Shown in pieces: positions 1-8,710 of a stretch of 64,000 nucleotides of DNA. The stretch's first letter is position 1; each line of letters opens with the position of its first letter. The stretch spans positions 5,828,001 to 5,892,000 of the forward strand of contig NZ_JASVWB010000002.1 in NCBI RefSeq assembly GCF_030287445.1, in the 5' to 3' direction. Source of the DNA: Streptomyces sp. ALI-76-A. Its GTDB lineage: Bacteria; Actinomycetota; Actinomycetes; Streptomycetales; Streptomycetaceae. The notes under the pieces are model-generated. The model was given only the letters and a program-made list of their open reading frames with translations, was not told where the DNA came from and searched no databases. A program made the position numbers and the translations under genes.

Positions 1-1077
1 GGGCTTGGCGGCCGTGTGCACAACCGCGTCGACCCAGCCCTCCACGAGTGCCAGAGCCGTCTCCAGACGGGCCAGGGCGGCCTTCTGCTCGGGCGTGTCC
101 TCCGGCTGGAACATGCCCTGCTGGAGGGCGTCCTGCAACTGCTCGGGGTTCTGCGGGTCGAACTGGCCGACGACGTCCTCCAGCTTGGCCGTGTCGACCT
201 TGATGCCCCGCGCGTACCCGTCGACCGCGCCGAACAGGTGCGAGCGCAGCCACGGCACGTGTGCGAACAGGCGCTGGTGGGCGGCCTCCCGCAGGGCGAG
301 ATACAGCCGCACCTCGTCCCTCGGCACGCCGAGGTCCTTGCCGAACGCCTCGATGTTCACCGGCAGCAGCGCGGCCTTGCCGGCCGGGCCGAGCGGCAGG
401 CCGATGTCGGTGGACCCGACGACCTCGCCCGCGAGCACGCCGACGGCCTGACCGATCTGCGTGCCGAACATGGCGCCGCCCATGGAGCGCATCATGCCGA
501 TCAGCGGGCCGGCCATGGCCTGCATCTCCTCCGGCAGGACGTCGCCCATGGCGGCGCCCACCCGCTCGGCGACCGGGTCCACGAGCTCCTTCCAGGCGGG
601 CAGGGTCGCCTCGACCCACTCCGCGCGGCTCCAGGCCACGGCGGAGCCGGCACCGGACGGCAGGGAGGTGGCGTCGTCCAGCCACAGGTCGGCCAGGCGG
701 ACGGCCTCGTCGACCGCGGTGCGTTCGGCGGGGCCGACGCTCGCGTCCTTCGTGCCGTCGGCGGTGCCCTGGGAGACCGTCTGGCGGGCGATCTGCTTGG
801 CCATGTCCCAGTTCACCGGGCCGCCCTCGTACGAGAGCATCTGGCCCAGCTGCTGGAAGGCGGCGCCCAGGTCGGTGGGGTTCAGCGAACCGAACATGGC
901 AGCGAGCGGATTGTCCGCACCGGGGCCGCCAAAGCCTCCGGAGCCGGGCAGCCCGCCGAAACCGAACGGGTTGGCCGGTCCCTGACCACCGCCGCTCTGC
1001 GGGTCCTTCTTCTTGCCCTCGTCGCCGTCGTCCGGCTCCTCCGGCGGAAGGCCGAATCCGAATGGGGTGTCACTCAC
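1..1077 (-). CDS. Zinc-dependent metalloprotease-like protein, DUF2342 family (partial)
   Basis: The gene reads leftward and its C-terminus runs off the window, so only about 359 N-terminal residues are visible. The GTG start (protein begins VSDTPFGFG) is preceded by GAGGAA at good distance; the only ATG-led reading of this stretch is in another frame. The first ~60 residues are rich in Gly, Pro and Asp and probably disordered. A helical region follows with the segment REAAHQRLFAHVPWL near residues 261-275, which I associate with the actinobacterial DUF2342 family annotated as zinc-dependent metalloprotease or F420-biosynthesis-associated. The catalytic activity of that family is not established. 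The likely zinc-ligand region would lie in or beyond the truncated part, so activity cannot be judged here. It is divergent from the epimerase gene. Confidence 0.8.
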   Translation of the reverse strand, partial: MSDTPFGFGLPPEEPDDGDEGKKKDPQSGGGQGPANPFGFGGLPGSGGFGGPGADNPLAAMFGSLNPTDLGAAFQQLGQMLSYEGGPVNWDMAKQIARQTVSQGTADGTKDASVGPAERTAVDEAVRLADLWLDDATSLPSGAGSAVAWSRAEWVEATLPAWKELVDPVAERVGAAMGDVLPEEMQAMAGPLIGMMRSMGGAMFGTQIGQAVGVLAGEVVGSTDIGLPLGPAGKAALLPVNIEAFGKDLGVPRDEVRLYLALREAAHQRLFAHVPWLRSHLFGAVDGYARGIKVDTAKLEDVVGQFDPQNPEQLQDALQQGMFQPEDTPEQKAALARLETALALVEGWVDAVVHTAAKP

Positions 1078-1268
1078 GGGATTCCTCGGCTGGTAAGGCC
1101 GCCGGTTGTCCCGACGGCGCGACTGCCCGATAACACCACCCAGCGTAGACACCATGGGCGGTTCGGGCCTCGGTGCTTCGCCGACTCTCGGCCTGCGGCA
1201 GGATGGATGCCACCTGGTACGTACGCGTCACTCGCGTCCGTACTGAAGACAACCGCTGGAGACGCCCG

Positions 1269-2381
1269 GTGAGTTCCCCAGATCCGCAGGTTCGCGCAGC
1301 GCGAAACCAGTCAACCAGTCCCGCCATGCGCGGGCCCGTCGTCGCGGTCACCGGTGCCGCGTCCGGCATCGGTGCCCTGCTCACCGAGCGGCTCGCCGCG
1401 TCGGAGGAGATCAAGCAGGTCATCGCCCTGGACGAGCGGCGGGGCGAGTGCGCGGCGGCGCAGTGGCACATCCTGGACGTACGGGATCCGGCCATCGCGG
1501 AGAAGCTGCGAGGCGCGGACGCGGTGGTGCATCTGGCTCTCGATCTCGACCTGGAGACCGATGCCGCCGCCCGGACGGCCTACAACGTGCGGGGGACGCA
1601 GACGGTGCTGACCGCGGCCGCGGCCGCCGGGGTCCACCGGGTCGTGCTGTGCACGTCCGCCATGGTCTACGGCGCCCTGCCGGACAACGAGCTGCCGCTG
1701 TCCGAGGACGCGGAGCTGCGGGCGACGGCGGAGGCGACCGGGGTCGGGGACCTGCTGGAGATCGAACGGCTGGCCCGGAGGGCCCCACGGGCGCATCCGG
1801 GACTCAACGTCACCGTCGTGCGGCCCGCAGTGCTGGTGGGCGGCACGGACACCGCGCTGACCAGGTACTTCGAGTCGCCCCGGTTGCTCGTCGTCGCCGG
1901 GTCCCGGCCCGCCTGGCAGTTCTGCCACGTCGAGGATCTGTGCGGCGCGCTGGAGTACGCCGTCCTGGAGAAGGTCGAGGGCGAGCTCGCCGTCGGGTGC
2001 GACGGGTGGCTGGAGCAGGAGGAGGTCGAGGAGCTGACCGGGATCCGGCGGATGGAGCTGCCGTCCGCGGTCGCGCTCGGGGCGGCGGCCCGGCTGCACC
2101 GGATCGGGCTCACGCCGTCTCCGGCGGGGGACCTGGCGTACACGATGTACCCCTGGGTGGTGAGCGGGAGCCGGCTGCATGACGCGGGGTGGCGGCCGCA
2201 GTGGACCAATGAGGAAGTGCTCGCCGAACTCCTCGAGGAGGTGTCCGGGAGACGCACGGTGGTCGGCCGGCGGCTCGGACGCAAGGACGCGACGGCGGCC
2301 GGGGCCGCGGGTGCGACGGTGGCCCTGCTGGGTGCGGCGGCGGTGGTCCGGCGCGCGCGGAAGGCGCGGCGGCGGATCTGA
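1269..2381 (+). CDS. NAD-dependent epimerase/dehydratase family protein (extended SDR)
   Basis: A 370-residue protein from a GTG start with GGAGA six bases upstream; the open frame continues upstream but without a ribosome binding site. After a short tail it has a Rossmann nucleotide-binding motif VTGAASGIG (about residues 24-32), HLALDLD around the second strand, and an SDR active-site region with S-A-M-V-Y-G (STAMVYG-like, Tyr near residue 131). The pattern fits extended SDRs acting on nucleotide sugars or related substrates, but the substrate is unknown. The C-terminus carries a short Ala/Gly/Val-rich hydrophobic stretch followed by an Arg/Lys-rich end, unusual for a soluble epimerase and possibly a membrane tail. 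The stop codon lies inside a 31-bp tandem repeat. Confidence 0.85.
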   Translation: MSSPDPQVRAARNQSTSPAMRGPVVAVTGAASGIGALLTERLAASEEIKQVIALDERRGECAAAQWHILDVRDPAIAEKLRGADAVVHLALDLDLETDAAARTAYNVRGTQTVLTAAAAAGVHRVVLCTSAMVYGALPDNELPLSEDAELRATAEATGVGDLLEIERLARRAPRAHPGLNVTVVRPAVLVGGTDTALTRYFESPRLLVVAGSRPAWQFCHVEDLCGALEYAVLEKVEGELAVGCDGWLEQEEVEELTGIRRMELPSAVALGAAARLHRIGLTPSPAGDLAYTMYPWVVSGSRLHDAGWRPQWTNEEVLAELLEEVSGRRTVVGRRLGRKDATAAGAAGATVALLGAAAVVRRARKARRRI

Positions 2382-2457
2382 GGGACGCGAGGTCGGGGCG
2401 CGGCGGATCTGAGGGACGCGAGGTCGGGGCGCGGCGGATCTGAGAGAGGCGAGGCCG
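2368..2457 (+). repeat. 31-bp tandem repeat across the epimerase stop codon
   Basis: The string GGATCTGAG recurs at 2374, 2405 and 2436 with exactly 31-bp spacing. The first two units are identical over the full 31 bp; the third diverges after GGATCTGAGAG. The first copy contains the epimerase TGA stop. The units contain further in-frame or near-frame TGA triplets, so slippage here would add stop codons rather than lengthen the protein. Confidence 0.85.
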
Positions 2458-2653
2458 CGGGCCTCGGAAGGCACTCGGCGCTCGGTGCGGGGCGGCTCCC
2501 CATGGGAGGTCGACGCCCGACGTGGGAGCGGGTCCGGGGGCACGGCCCCCTCGGCCCGACGGCGCCGGCTGGAGGAAGCTCCGAAGGGCACGCGCGCGTG
2601 CGGGCCAGCCGACCACGCTGTTCCCCGGCGGTGGCGTACGGCACGATGGAGGT

Positions 2654-3115
2654 ATGGCACCCACACACGACCATCCCGGTGAGCAGGTCGCTCAGGACCC
2701 GATCAAGCTGCTCGCCATTCGTGAGACGGCCCTCTCCCTGGACGAGGTCTTCCGGGCCGTCGGGGACGACGCCGCCGGGGGCACCGCCCTGTTCGTGGGG
2801 ACCGTGCGGAACCATGACGGGGGTGCCGACGTCGAGGCGCTCGGGTATTCGTGCCATCCCAGTGCCGAGGCGGAGATGCGGCGGATCGCCGAGAAGGTCG
2901 TCGCGGAGTATCCGGTGCGGGCACTCGCCGCGGTCCACCGGGTCGGGGACCTCGGGGTCGGGGACCTCGCCGTCGTCGTCGCCGTTTCCTGCCCGCACCG
3001 GGGTGAGGCCTTCGAGGCCTGCCGGAAGCTGATCGACGACCTCAAGCACGACGTGCCGATCTGGAAGCATCAGACGTTCTCCGACGGCACCGAGGAGTGG
3101 GTCGGCGCCTGCTGA
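2654..3115 (+). CDS. moaE: Molybdopterin synthase catalytic (large) subunit MoaE
   Basis: This 153-residue protein has the MoaE signature: LFVGTVRNHDGG (about residues 46-57), EALGYSCHPSAEAEMRRI, VHRVGDLGVGDLAVVV, CPHRGEAFEACR, and a C-terminal VPIWKHQTF with the conserved Lys. MoaE with MoaD inserts sulfur into precursor Z (cPMP) to make molybdopterin for molybdenum enzymes. Length fits the family. The ATG chosen has GGAGG only one base upstream, an unusually tight spacing; no better in-frame GTG/ATG exists nearby, so the true start is somewhat uncertain. No other moa genes lie in the window, so it acts with partners encoded elsewhere. Confidence 0.9.
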   Translation: MAPTHDHPGEQVAQDPIKLLAIRETALSLDEVFRAVGDDAAGGTALFVGTVRNHDGGADVEALGYSCHPSAEAEMRRIAEKVVAEYPVRALAAVHRVGDLGVGDLAVVVAVSCPHRGEAFEACRKLIDDLKHDVPIWKHQTFSDGTEEWVGAC

Positions 3116-3309
3116 CCCCGGCCCGCTTCCTGACCCCGCCCCGCCCGCTGACCTCGTGCGCACGCTGGCCCCCGCCCGCCCGCTGAACACTGGCCGGCCC
3201 CGCCGGAACCGGGCCCACCCGCTGAACCCTTCCTTCACTCCTCCGGTTGCGTAACCGCACCCCTGGCGTGAGCGTTGTCGATGCGGATGGTTAATCTGCT
3301 GATCGGTCA

Positions 3310-3349
3310 GTTGCGATCGTAGGGGTTGCAATCGTCGGGTTGCGATCGT
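3310..3349 (+). promoter_or_regulatory. Three direct repeats (iteron-like) upstream of small membrane gene
   Basis: GTTGCGATCGT occurs at 3310-3320 and 3339-3349 with the variant GTTGCAATCGT between them at 3325-3335, spaced 15 and 14 bp. They stand 23 bp before the ATG of the small membrane protein. A near-palindrome GGTTGCGTAACC lies further upstream at about 3243-3254. The arrangement looks like a multi-copy operator, but no known regulator consensus was recognised. Confidence 0.5.
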
Positions 3350-3371
3350 TCTGGTGGGGTTGGAGGTCGGC

Positions 3372-3536
3372 ATGGGGGCGCTCGTCTGGTTGCTGATTCC
3401 GCTGTTGGCCGCGATCGGCGCCGGTGTCTGGGGCAGTTGGGCCAACCGGACCCGCAGAGCCCGCAGCGACGGCCCCGAACTGGACGGATACGCGCGGTTC
3501 CGCGCGGCCATGGAGAAGCCCCGCTCGGGCACATGA
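3372..3536 (+). CDS. Small single-pass membrane protein
   Basis: A 54-residue protein with ATG preceded by GGAGG at five bases. Residues 3-25 form one hydrophobic helix (ALVWLLIPLLAAIGAG), followed by a basic patch NRTRRAR and a short soluble tail ending RFRAAMEKPRSGT, so an N-out/C-in small membrane protein is predicted. A GTG 18 bases upstream in the same frame is a weaker start. The function is unknown. It precedes the PDZ protease gene by 53 bp on the same strand and may be co-transcribed, though the protease gene has its own promoter-like sequence. Confidence 0.65.
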   Translation: MGALVWLLIPLLAAIGAGVWGSWANRTRRARSDGPELDGYARFRAAMEKPRSGT

Positions 3537-3589
3537 CCCGGACGCCGCCCTGACGGTGCGCTGACAGGGACGTCCCGTACTGTCGTGCC

Positions 3590-4687
3590 ATGCCACGCCG
3601 CACTGCGACGATGCTCGCCTCCACCCTGATGCTGATCGCGCTCCTGTGCGCGGGAGTCTTCATCAACGTGCCGTACTCGGAGATGTCACCGGGGCCGACC
3701 GTGAACACGCTCGGGGACCACGACGGCGAGCCGGTACTCCAGATCTCGGGGCGCAAGACGTACGGGACGAGCGGGCATCTGAACATGACCACCGTGCGGG
3801 TGACCAGTGCCGACTACAAGATGAACCTCGTCGAGGCCGTCTACGGATGGCTCGCGCACGACAACAAGGTCGTGCCGCACGACACGCTCTATCCCGACGG
3901 CAAGACCGAGGAGCAGTCCACCCAGGAGAACGCCGAGGAGTTCAGCCAGTCGCAGGAGAGCGCCAAGGTCGCCGCCCTGAAGGAGCTGGACGTCCCGGTG
4001 CGTTCCTGGGTGATCGTCTCGACCGTCGTCAAGGACTCCCCGGCCGAGGGCAGACTGCACGCCGGTGACGTGATCAAGGCCGTCGACGGTACGACGGTGA
4101 AGGAGCCGGCCGACGTCGCCGAGTTGGTGACCAAGCACAAGCCGGGCGAGAAGGTCGTCTTCACGATCGTGCCCGCCAAGGAGCAGGCCGCCGCCGAGAA
4201 GGAGAACCGGACGGCGACCAGGACGCAGACCGTGACCATCACGACCGCGGCCTCCGACGACAGTGGTGAGAAGCGGGCCATCGTCGGGATCTCGGCGGGG
4301 ACCGACCACACGTTCCCGTTCACCATCGACATCAAGCTCGCCGACGTGGGCGGGCCGAGCGCCGGCCTGATGTTCGCGCTCGGCATCTACGACAAGCTCA
4401 CCCCGGGCAGCCTCACCGGCGGCGCCTTCGTGGCCGGCACCGGCACCATCGACGACGACGGCAAGGTCGGCCCGATCGGCGGCATCGAGATGAAGACCGT
4501 CGGCGCCCGCGACAAGGGCGCCCAGTACTTCCTCACGCCCGCCGACAACTGCGCGGCCGCCGCGAGCGACACCCCCGAAGGGCTCACCCTCGTGAAGGTG
4601 AACACCATCGACGACGCTCTCGGCGCGCTCCGGGACATCCGCTCCGGCGACACCGCCGACCTGCCGAAGTGCACGACGAAGCAGTAG
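3590..4687 (+). CDS. PDZ-domain Lon-type serine protease, YlbL family
   Basis: A 365-residue protein with an N-terminal membrane anchor or signal segment (residues 8-26), a PDZ-like domain around residues 140-205 (VVKDSPAEGRLHAGDVIKAVDG), and a C-terminal Lon proteolytic domain. The Lon catalytic Ser is in GGPSAGL (about residue 254) and the Lys in GGIEMKTVGARDKGA (about residue 301), so the Ser-Lys dyad is intact. Family members are extracytoplasmic proteases in Gram-positive bacteria; substrates are not known here. No Shine-Dalgarno is seen and TACTGT lies 7 bases before the ATG, suggesting a leaderless transcript (inference). The gene converges on the PPA1309 gene with a 6-bp gap. Confidence 0.9.
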   Translation: MPRRTATMLASTLMLIALLCAGVFINVPYSEMSPGPTVNTLGDHDGEPVLQISGRKTYGTSGHLNMTTVRVTSADYKMNLVEAVYGWLAHDNKVVPHDTLYPDGKTEEQSTQENAEEFSQSQESAKVAALKELDVPVRSWVIVSTVVKDSPAEGRLHAGDVIKAVDGTTVKEPADVAELVTKHKPGEKVVFTIVPAKEQAAAEKENRTATRTQTVTITTAASDDSGEKRAIVGISAGTDHTFPFTIDIKLADVGGPSAGLMFALGIYDKLTPGSLTGGAFVAGTGTIDDDGKVGPIGGIEMKTVGARDKGAQYFLTPADNCAAAASDTPEGLTLVKVNTIDDALGALRDIRSGDTADLPKCTTKQ

Positions 4688-4693
4688 CGAGGG

Positions 4694-5236
4694 CTACTCC
4701 TCGAACGTCGCCGCCAGCGCCTCCGCCAGCCCCGGCACGAGGTCGGAGCCGGTGAGCACCTCCGTCGGGGAGTCCTTCTCGCGCAGGCGCAGAGCCGACT
4801 CACGGGCGCCGTTGCGCAGGACCGCGACCGTCATCCGGACCTCCTGGCGGTTCGGGTGCTCGGCGACCCACCGGGCGAGCTGCTGCTCGCTCAGCCCTTC
4901 CGGGACGGTCGCCTCGGCGGACGGCGGCAGCATCAGACGCTCCACGGTGAGCGCGCAGCCGGCCACCGCCTCGGGCCAGGCGATCGTGCCGAGGAACTCG
5001 TCGAGCGGCTTGCCCGCGGGAATCTCGTCCTGTTCGATCGGAGTGAGGCCGGTGGCCTCCGGCCGCTCCTCAAGGCCGAGCTGGGCCGCGAGGGCGGGTT
5101 CCTGGGCCTGCAGCCGGGCGGTGTCAACGAGGGCGAAGAGGCGGGCGGGCTGGTCCCAGCCGAGGCCGGAGGCGTACTCGTCGATCTCGAGTACGGCCCG
5201 GGTCAGCGGGCTCGCCGCCATGGGAGTGTTGGACAT
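4694..5236 (-). CDS. PPA1309 family conserved protein
   Basis: A 180-residue soluble, acidic protein on the minus strand (begins MSNTPMAASPLTRAVLEIDEYASG). I recognise it as the actinobacterial PPA1309 family, whose function is unknown. There is no signal peptide or membrane helix. GAGAGG stands nine bases before the ATG; a GTG two codons upstream is too close to it. In many actinobacteria this gene neighbours the YlbL-type protease and UPF0182 genes, exactly as here, which hints at a shared envelope role but proves nothing. It is divergent from the UPF0182 gene. Confidence 0.8.
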   Translation of the reverse strand: MSNTPMAASPLTRAVLEIDEYASGLGWDQPARLFALVDTARLQAQEPALAAQLGLEERPEATGLTPIEQDEIPAGKPLDEFLGTIAWPEAVAGCALTVERLMLPPSAEATVPEGLSEQQLARWVAEHPNRQEVRMTVAVLRNGARESALRLREKDSPTEVLTGSDLVPGLAEALAATFEE

Positions 5237-5387
5237 GGTCACAATCCTCTCTCGTTCAGGGCCGAAATCGGGAACCGAGTAAAGCGTGAGTAAGTTGCAT
5301 AGGTGAGGGCCTACGATCACGTGGCCCACGCACGGCCCGTGACGACGCGGGTCTGACGGACCAACAGCGAACTTCGAGGTGCGCACC

Positions 5388-8363
5388 TTGGCTTTCCAGA
5401 TGCCGGACCGCGGCGGAGGCCCGACGGGGCCACGGATCAGAGTGGGCCGCCCGTCCCGGCGCGTCCGGACCCTGCTCATGACGCTGGGCGTCCTAGCCGT
5501 CCTCGGCATGGCGTTCACCATGTTCGCGGGGTTCTGGACGGACTGGCTCTGGTACCGGTCGGTGAACTACTCGTCCGTGTTCACGACCACCCTGTGGACC
5601 AAGATCGGTCTGTTCTTCTTCTTCGGCCTGCTGATGGCCGTGGCGGTGGGCTTCAACATCTGGCTGGCCCACCGGCTGCGCCCGCCGCTGAGCGCCATGT
5701 CGATGGAGCAGCAGAGCCTCGACCGCTACCGGATGGGCATCGCGCCGTACAAGACGTGGCTGCTGCTCGGGATCGTCTCCCTGGTCGGCCTGATCGCGGG
5801 CGCCTCCGCGTCCGGTCAGTGGCGGACCTGGCTGATGTGGGTCAACGGCGTGCCCTTCGACCAGAAGGACCCGCAGTTCCACCTCGACGTCTCCTTCTAC
5901 GCCTTCGACCTGCCCTGGTACCGGTTCCTGCTCGGCTTCGGCTTCGCCGCCGCGATCCTCTCCCTGATCGCCGCCGCGCTCACCCACTACCTGTACGGCG
6001 GGCTCAGGGTCACCTCCCCGGGCGCGCGCGCCACGGCGGCCGCGACCGGGCACCTGTCGGTGCTGCTCGGCATCTTCGTCGCCCTGAAGGCGGTCGCCTA
6101 CTGGCTCGACCGGTACGGACTGGCGGTGAAGTCCAGCGACTTCAAGGCCACCGACAACTGGACGGGCCTCAGGTACGTCGACGCCAACGCCTATCTGCCG
6201 GCCAAGACGATCCTGTTCTGCATCGCCGTCATCTGCGCCCTGCTCTTCTTCGCCACCCTGTGGCGGCGCACCTGGCAGCTGCCCGTCATCGGCTTCGGCC
6301 TGATGGTGCTCTCGGCGATCCTCATCGGCGGCCTGTACCCGGCGATCGTCCAGAAGTTCCAGGTCCAGCCGAACGAGCAGGCCAAGGAAGCGCCGTACGT
6401 CGAGAAGAACCTCAAGGCGACGCGTGAGGCGTACGGCATCGACGACGCCAAGGTCACCGAGTACGCGGGCAAGTCCACCACCACGGACAAGACCAAGCTG
6501 CGCGACGACGCCACCGACGCCGCCAGCATCCGCATCATGGACCCGAACATCGTCTCGCCGACGTTCCAGCAGCTCCAGCAGATGCGGAACTACTACGCCT
6601 TCCCGACCAACCTGGACGTCGACCGGTACAGCAAGGACGGCAGCGACCAGGACACGGTCATCGGTCTGCGGGAGCTGAACCTCAACGGCATCCCGAAGAA
6701 CAACTGGATCAACGACCACTTCCGCTACACCCACGGGTACGGAGCGGTGGCCGCCAAGGGCACCGAGGCCGATTCGCAGGGCCGCCCGGTCTTCACCGAG
6801 TACGACCTGCCGTCCAAGGGCGACCTCGGGTCGTACCAGCAGCGGATCTACTACGGCGAGAAGACCAACACGTACTCGATCGTCGGCGGTCCCCAGAAGG
6901 AGATCGACTACTCCGACGACACCGGTGAGAAGACCTTCAGCTACACGGGCAAGAGCGGGGTCAACCTCTCCAACCCGGTCAACCGGGCCGCGTACGCGGT
7001 GGCGTTCAACGAGCCGCAGATCCTGTACTCCGGCGCCATCGGCGAGGGGTCGCGGATCCTGTACAACCGCACGCCCAAGGAGCGCGTCGAGGCGGTCGCC
7101 CCGTGGCTGACCATCGACGGTGACGCCTACCCGGCGGTGGTGGGCGGCAAGATCCAGTGGATCGTCGACGCGTACACCACCACCAACGGATACCCGTACG
7201 CCTCGCGCACGACCCTGGGTGACACGACGGCCGACTCGCTGACCGCGACCAACAACTCGCGCGCGGTGGTGGCCCAGCAGAACCAGGTCAACTACATCCG
7301 CAACTCGGTGAAGGCGACCGTCGACGCGTACACCGGCGAGGTCAAGCTCTTCCAGTGGGACACCCAGGACCCGGTCCTCAAGACCTGGATGAAGGCGTTC
7401 CCGGGCACGGTCGAGTCCAAGGGGGACATCCCCCAGGCGCTGATGGATCATCTGCGCTACCCGCAGGACCTGTTCAAGGTCCAGCGCGAGCTGCTCAGCC
7501 GCTACCACGTCGAGGACGCGCAGACGTTCCTCAGCGGCAGCGAGGTGTGGCAGGTGCCGGACGACCCGACCAACAAGTCGGGCAACGCGGTGCCGCCGTA
7601 CTACCTGAGCCTGAAGATGCCCGACCAGTCGGCGCAGACGTTCTCGCTGACGACGACGTTCACGCCCAACGGCCGGGACAACCTCAGCGCGTTCATGTCG
7701 GTCGACGCCGAGGCGGGCACCAGCGACTACGGCAAGATCAGAGTCCTGAAGCTGCCCACGAACACCACCGTCAACGGGCCCAAACAGGTGCAGAGCCAGT
7801 TCAACTCCGAACAGGACATCGCCGAGACGATCAGCCTGCTCAACCGCGGTGACTCGACCGTGGAGTACGGCAACCTGCTCGCGGTGCCACTGGACGGTGA
7901 ACTGCTGTACGTGGAGCCGGTGTACGTGCGCGGTGGCGGTCTGAAGTACCCGCTGCTGCGGAAGGTGCTGGTGACCTACGGCGGCAACACCGCCTTCGAG
8001 AACACCCTCGGCGAGGCCCTCAACAAGGTCTTCGAAGCGGACGGTTCGACCACCGAGCCACCACCGGACGACGGCGACACGACCACTCCGCCACCGGCGT
8101 CCGACAACCCCACGGTCCAGGAGGCGTTGAACGACGCCCAGGAGGCCTTCGACGCCGGCCAGGAAGCCCTGAAGGAGAACGACTGGCAGGCGTACGGCGA
8201 GGCGCAGAAGAACCTGGAGGAGGCGCTGCGACGGGCCGAGGAGGCCCAGGCGGCCGCCGACAAGAACGGCGACGCCGCGGCGCCCGGCGGGAGTCCCAGT
8301 CCGAGCGGGAGTCCCCGCCCGAGCGGCAGTCCGAGTCCGAGCGGCAGCCCCGACAGCGGCTGA
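5388..8363 (+). CDS. UPF0182 family large membrane protein
   Basis: An approximately 991-residue protein. Seven hydrophobic helices occupy the first third (near residues 30-52, 73-95, 118-138, 175-197, 220-245, 265-285 and 295-317), followed by a large hydrophilic domain of about 560 residues predicted outside the membrane. The C-terminal ~100 residues are low complexity: an Asp/Pro/Thr stretch, an Ala/Glu/Gln-rich probable coiled coil ([15 protein letters not shown]), and a tail of [17 protein letters not shown] repeats. The family is widespread in actinobacteria without a proven function. The TTG start ([11 protein letters not shown]) has GAGGT seven bases upstream; a GTG three codons earlier overlaps that Shine-Dalgarno, so TTG is preferred. 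Confidence 0.88.
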   Translation: MAFQMPDRGGGPTGPRIRVGRPSRRVRTLLMTLGVLAVLGMAFTMFAGFWTDWLWYRSVNYSSVFTTTLWTKIGLFFFFGLLMAVAVGFNIWLAHRLRPPLSAMSMEQQSLDRYRMGIAPYKTWLLLGIVSLVGLIAGASASGQWRTWLMWVNGVPFDQKDPQFHLDVSFYAFDLPWYRFLLGFGFAAAILSLIAAALTHYLYGGLRVTSPGARATAAATGHLSVLLGIFVALKAVAYWLDRYGLAVKSSDFKATDNWTGLRYVDANAYLPAKTILFCIAVICALLFFATLWRRTWQLPVIGFGLMVLSAILIGGLYPAIVQKFQVQPNEQAKEAPYVEKNLKATREAYGIDDAKVTEYAGKSTTTDKTKLRDDATDAASIRIMDPNIVSPTFQQLQQMRNYYAFPTNLDVDRYSKDGSDQDTVIGLRELNLNGIPKNNWINDHFRYTHGYGAVAAKGTEADSQGRPVFTEYDLPSKGDLGSYQQRIYYGEKTNTYSIVGGPQKEIDYSDDTGEKTFSYTGKSGVNLSNPVNRAAYAVAFNEPQILYSGAIGEGSRILYNRTPKERVEAVAPWLTIDGDAYPAVVGGKIQWIVDAYTTTNGYPYASRTTLGDTTADSLTATNNSRAVVAQQNQVNYIRNSVKATVDAYTGEVKLFQWDTQDPVLKTWMKAFPGTVESKGDIPQALMDHLRYPQDLFKVQRELLSRYHVEDAQTFLSGSEVWQVPDDPTNKSGNAVPPYYLSLKMPDQSAQTFSLTTTFTPNGRDNLSAFMSVDAEAGTSDYGKIRVLKLPTNTTVNGPKQVQSQFNSEQDIAETISLLNRGDSTVEYGNLLAVPLDGELLYVEPVYVRGGGLKYPLLRKVLVTYGGNTAFENTLGEALNKVFEADGSTTEPPPDDGDTTTPPPASDNPTVQEALNDAQEAFDAGQEALKENDWQAYGEAQKNLEEALRRAEEAQAAADKNGDAAAPGGSPSPSGSPRPSGSPSPSGSPDSG

Positions 8364-8407
8364 CCGAAAAGCCCACCCCGCGCCGTGGTACGGTTGCAAC
8401 ACAACGG

Positions 8408-8481
8408 CGCGGGGTGGAGCAGCTCGGTAGCTCGCTGGGCTCATAACCCAGAGGTCGCAGGTTCAAATCCTGTCCCCGCTA
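8408..8481 (+). tRNA. Initiator tRNA-fMet (CAT), copy 1
   Basis: A 74-nt cloverleaf with anticodon CAT in CTCATAA. Initiator hallmarks are visible: the 1-72 position is a C-T mismatch above a six-pair GCGGGG/CCCCGC acceptor stem, and the anticodon stem has three consecutive G-C pairs (GGG/CCC). CCA is not encoded (CTG follows). The sequence is identical to the copy at 10790. Confidence 0.97.
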
Positions 8482-8512
8482 CTGAAGTCGACGACGTGAG
8501 TCGTCCGCCGGC

Positions 8513-8546
8513 AAAGGCCCGGATCCTGAAAAGGATCCGGGCCTTT
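8513..8546 (+). terminator. Terminator after tRNA-fMet copy 1
   Basis: A perfect 14-bp inverted repeat AAAGGCCCGGATCC / GGATCCGGGCCTTT with a 6-nt TGAAAA loop starts 32 bp after the tRNA and ends in TTT. Confidence 0.9.
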
Positions 8547-8710
8547 GTGGTGTGCGAACGCATGTGCCGACACGGTGGACGGCCGTGCCGCCGAGGGGAG
8601 TTGGGGGATCTGTGTTTGACTTGTCTCTCTGTGGGCATGTCGACAAAACGCTGTAGTGACCTCAATGGCTGCGGTATACCAGGTGTACCCAGGTTGCAGG
8701 TGGTGCGACG

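Noticed and set aside
5493..8444. 983-codon open frame antisense to the UPF0182 gene
   Set aside because: It follows from the GC bias of the sense gene; the protein is Arg/Val/Gly/Leu-rich without domains, and the sense frame is clearly real.
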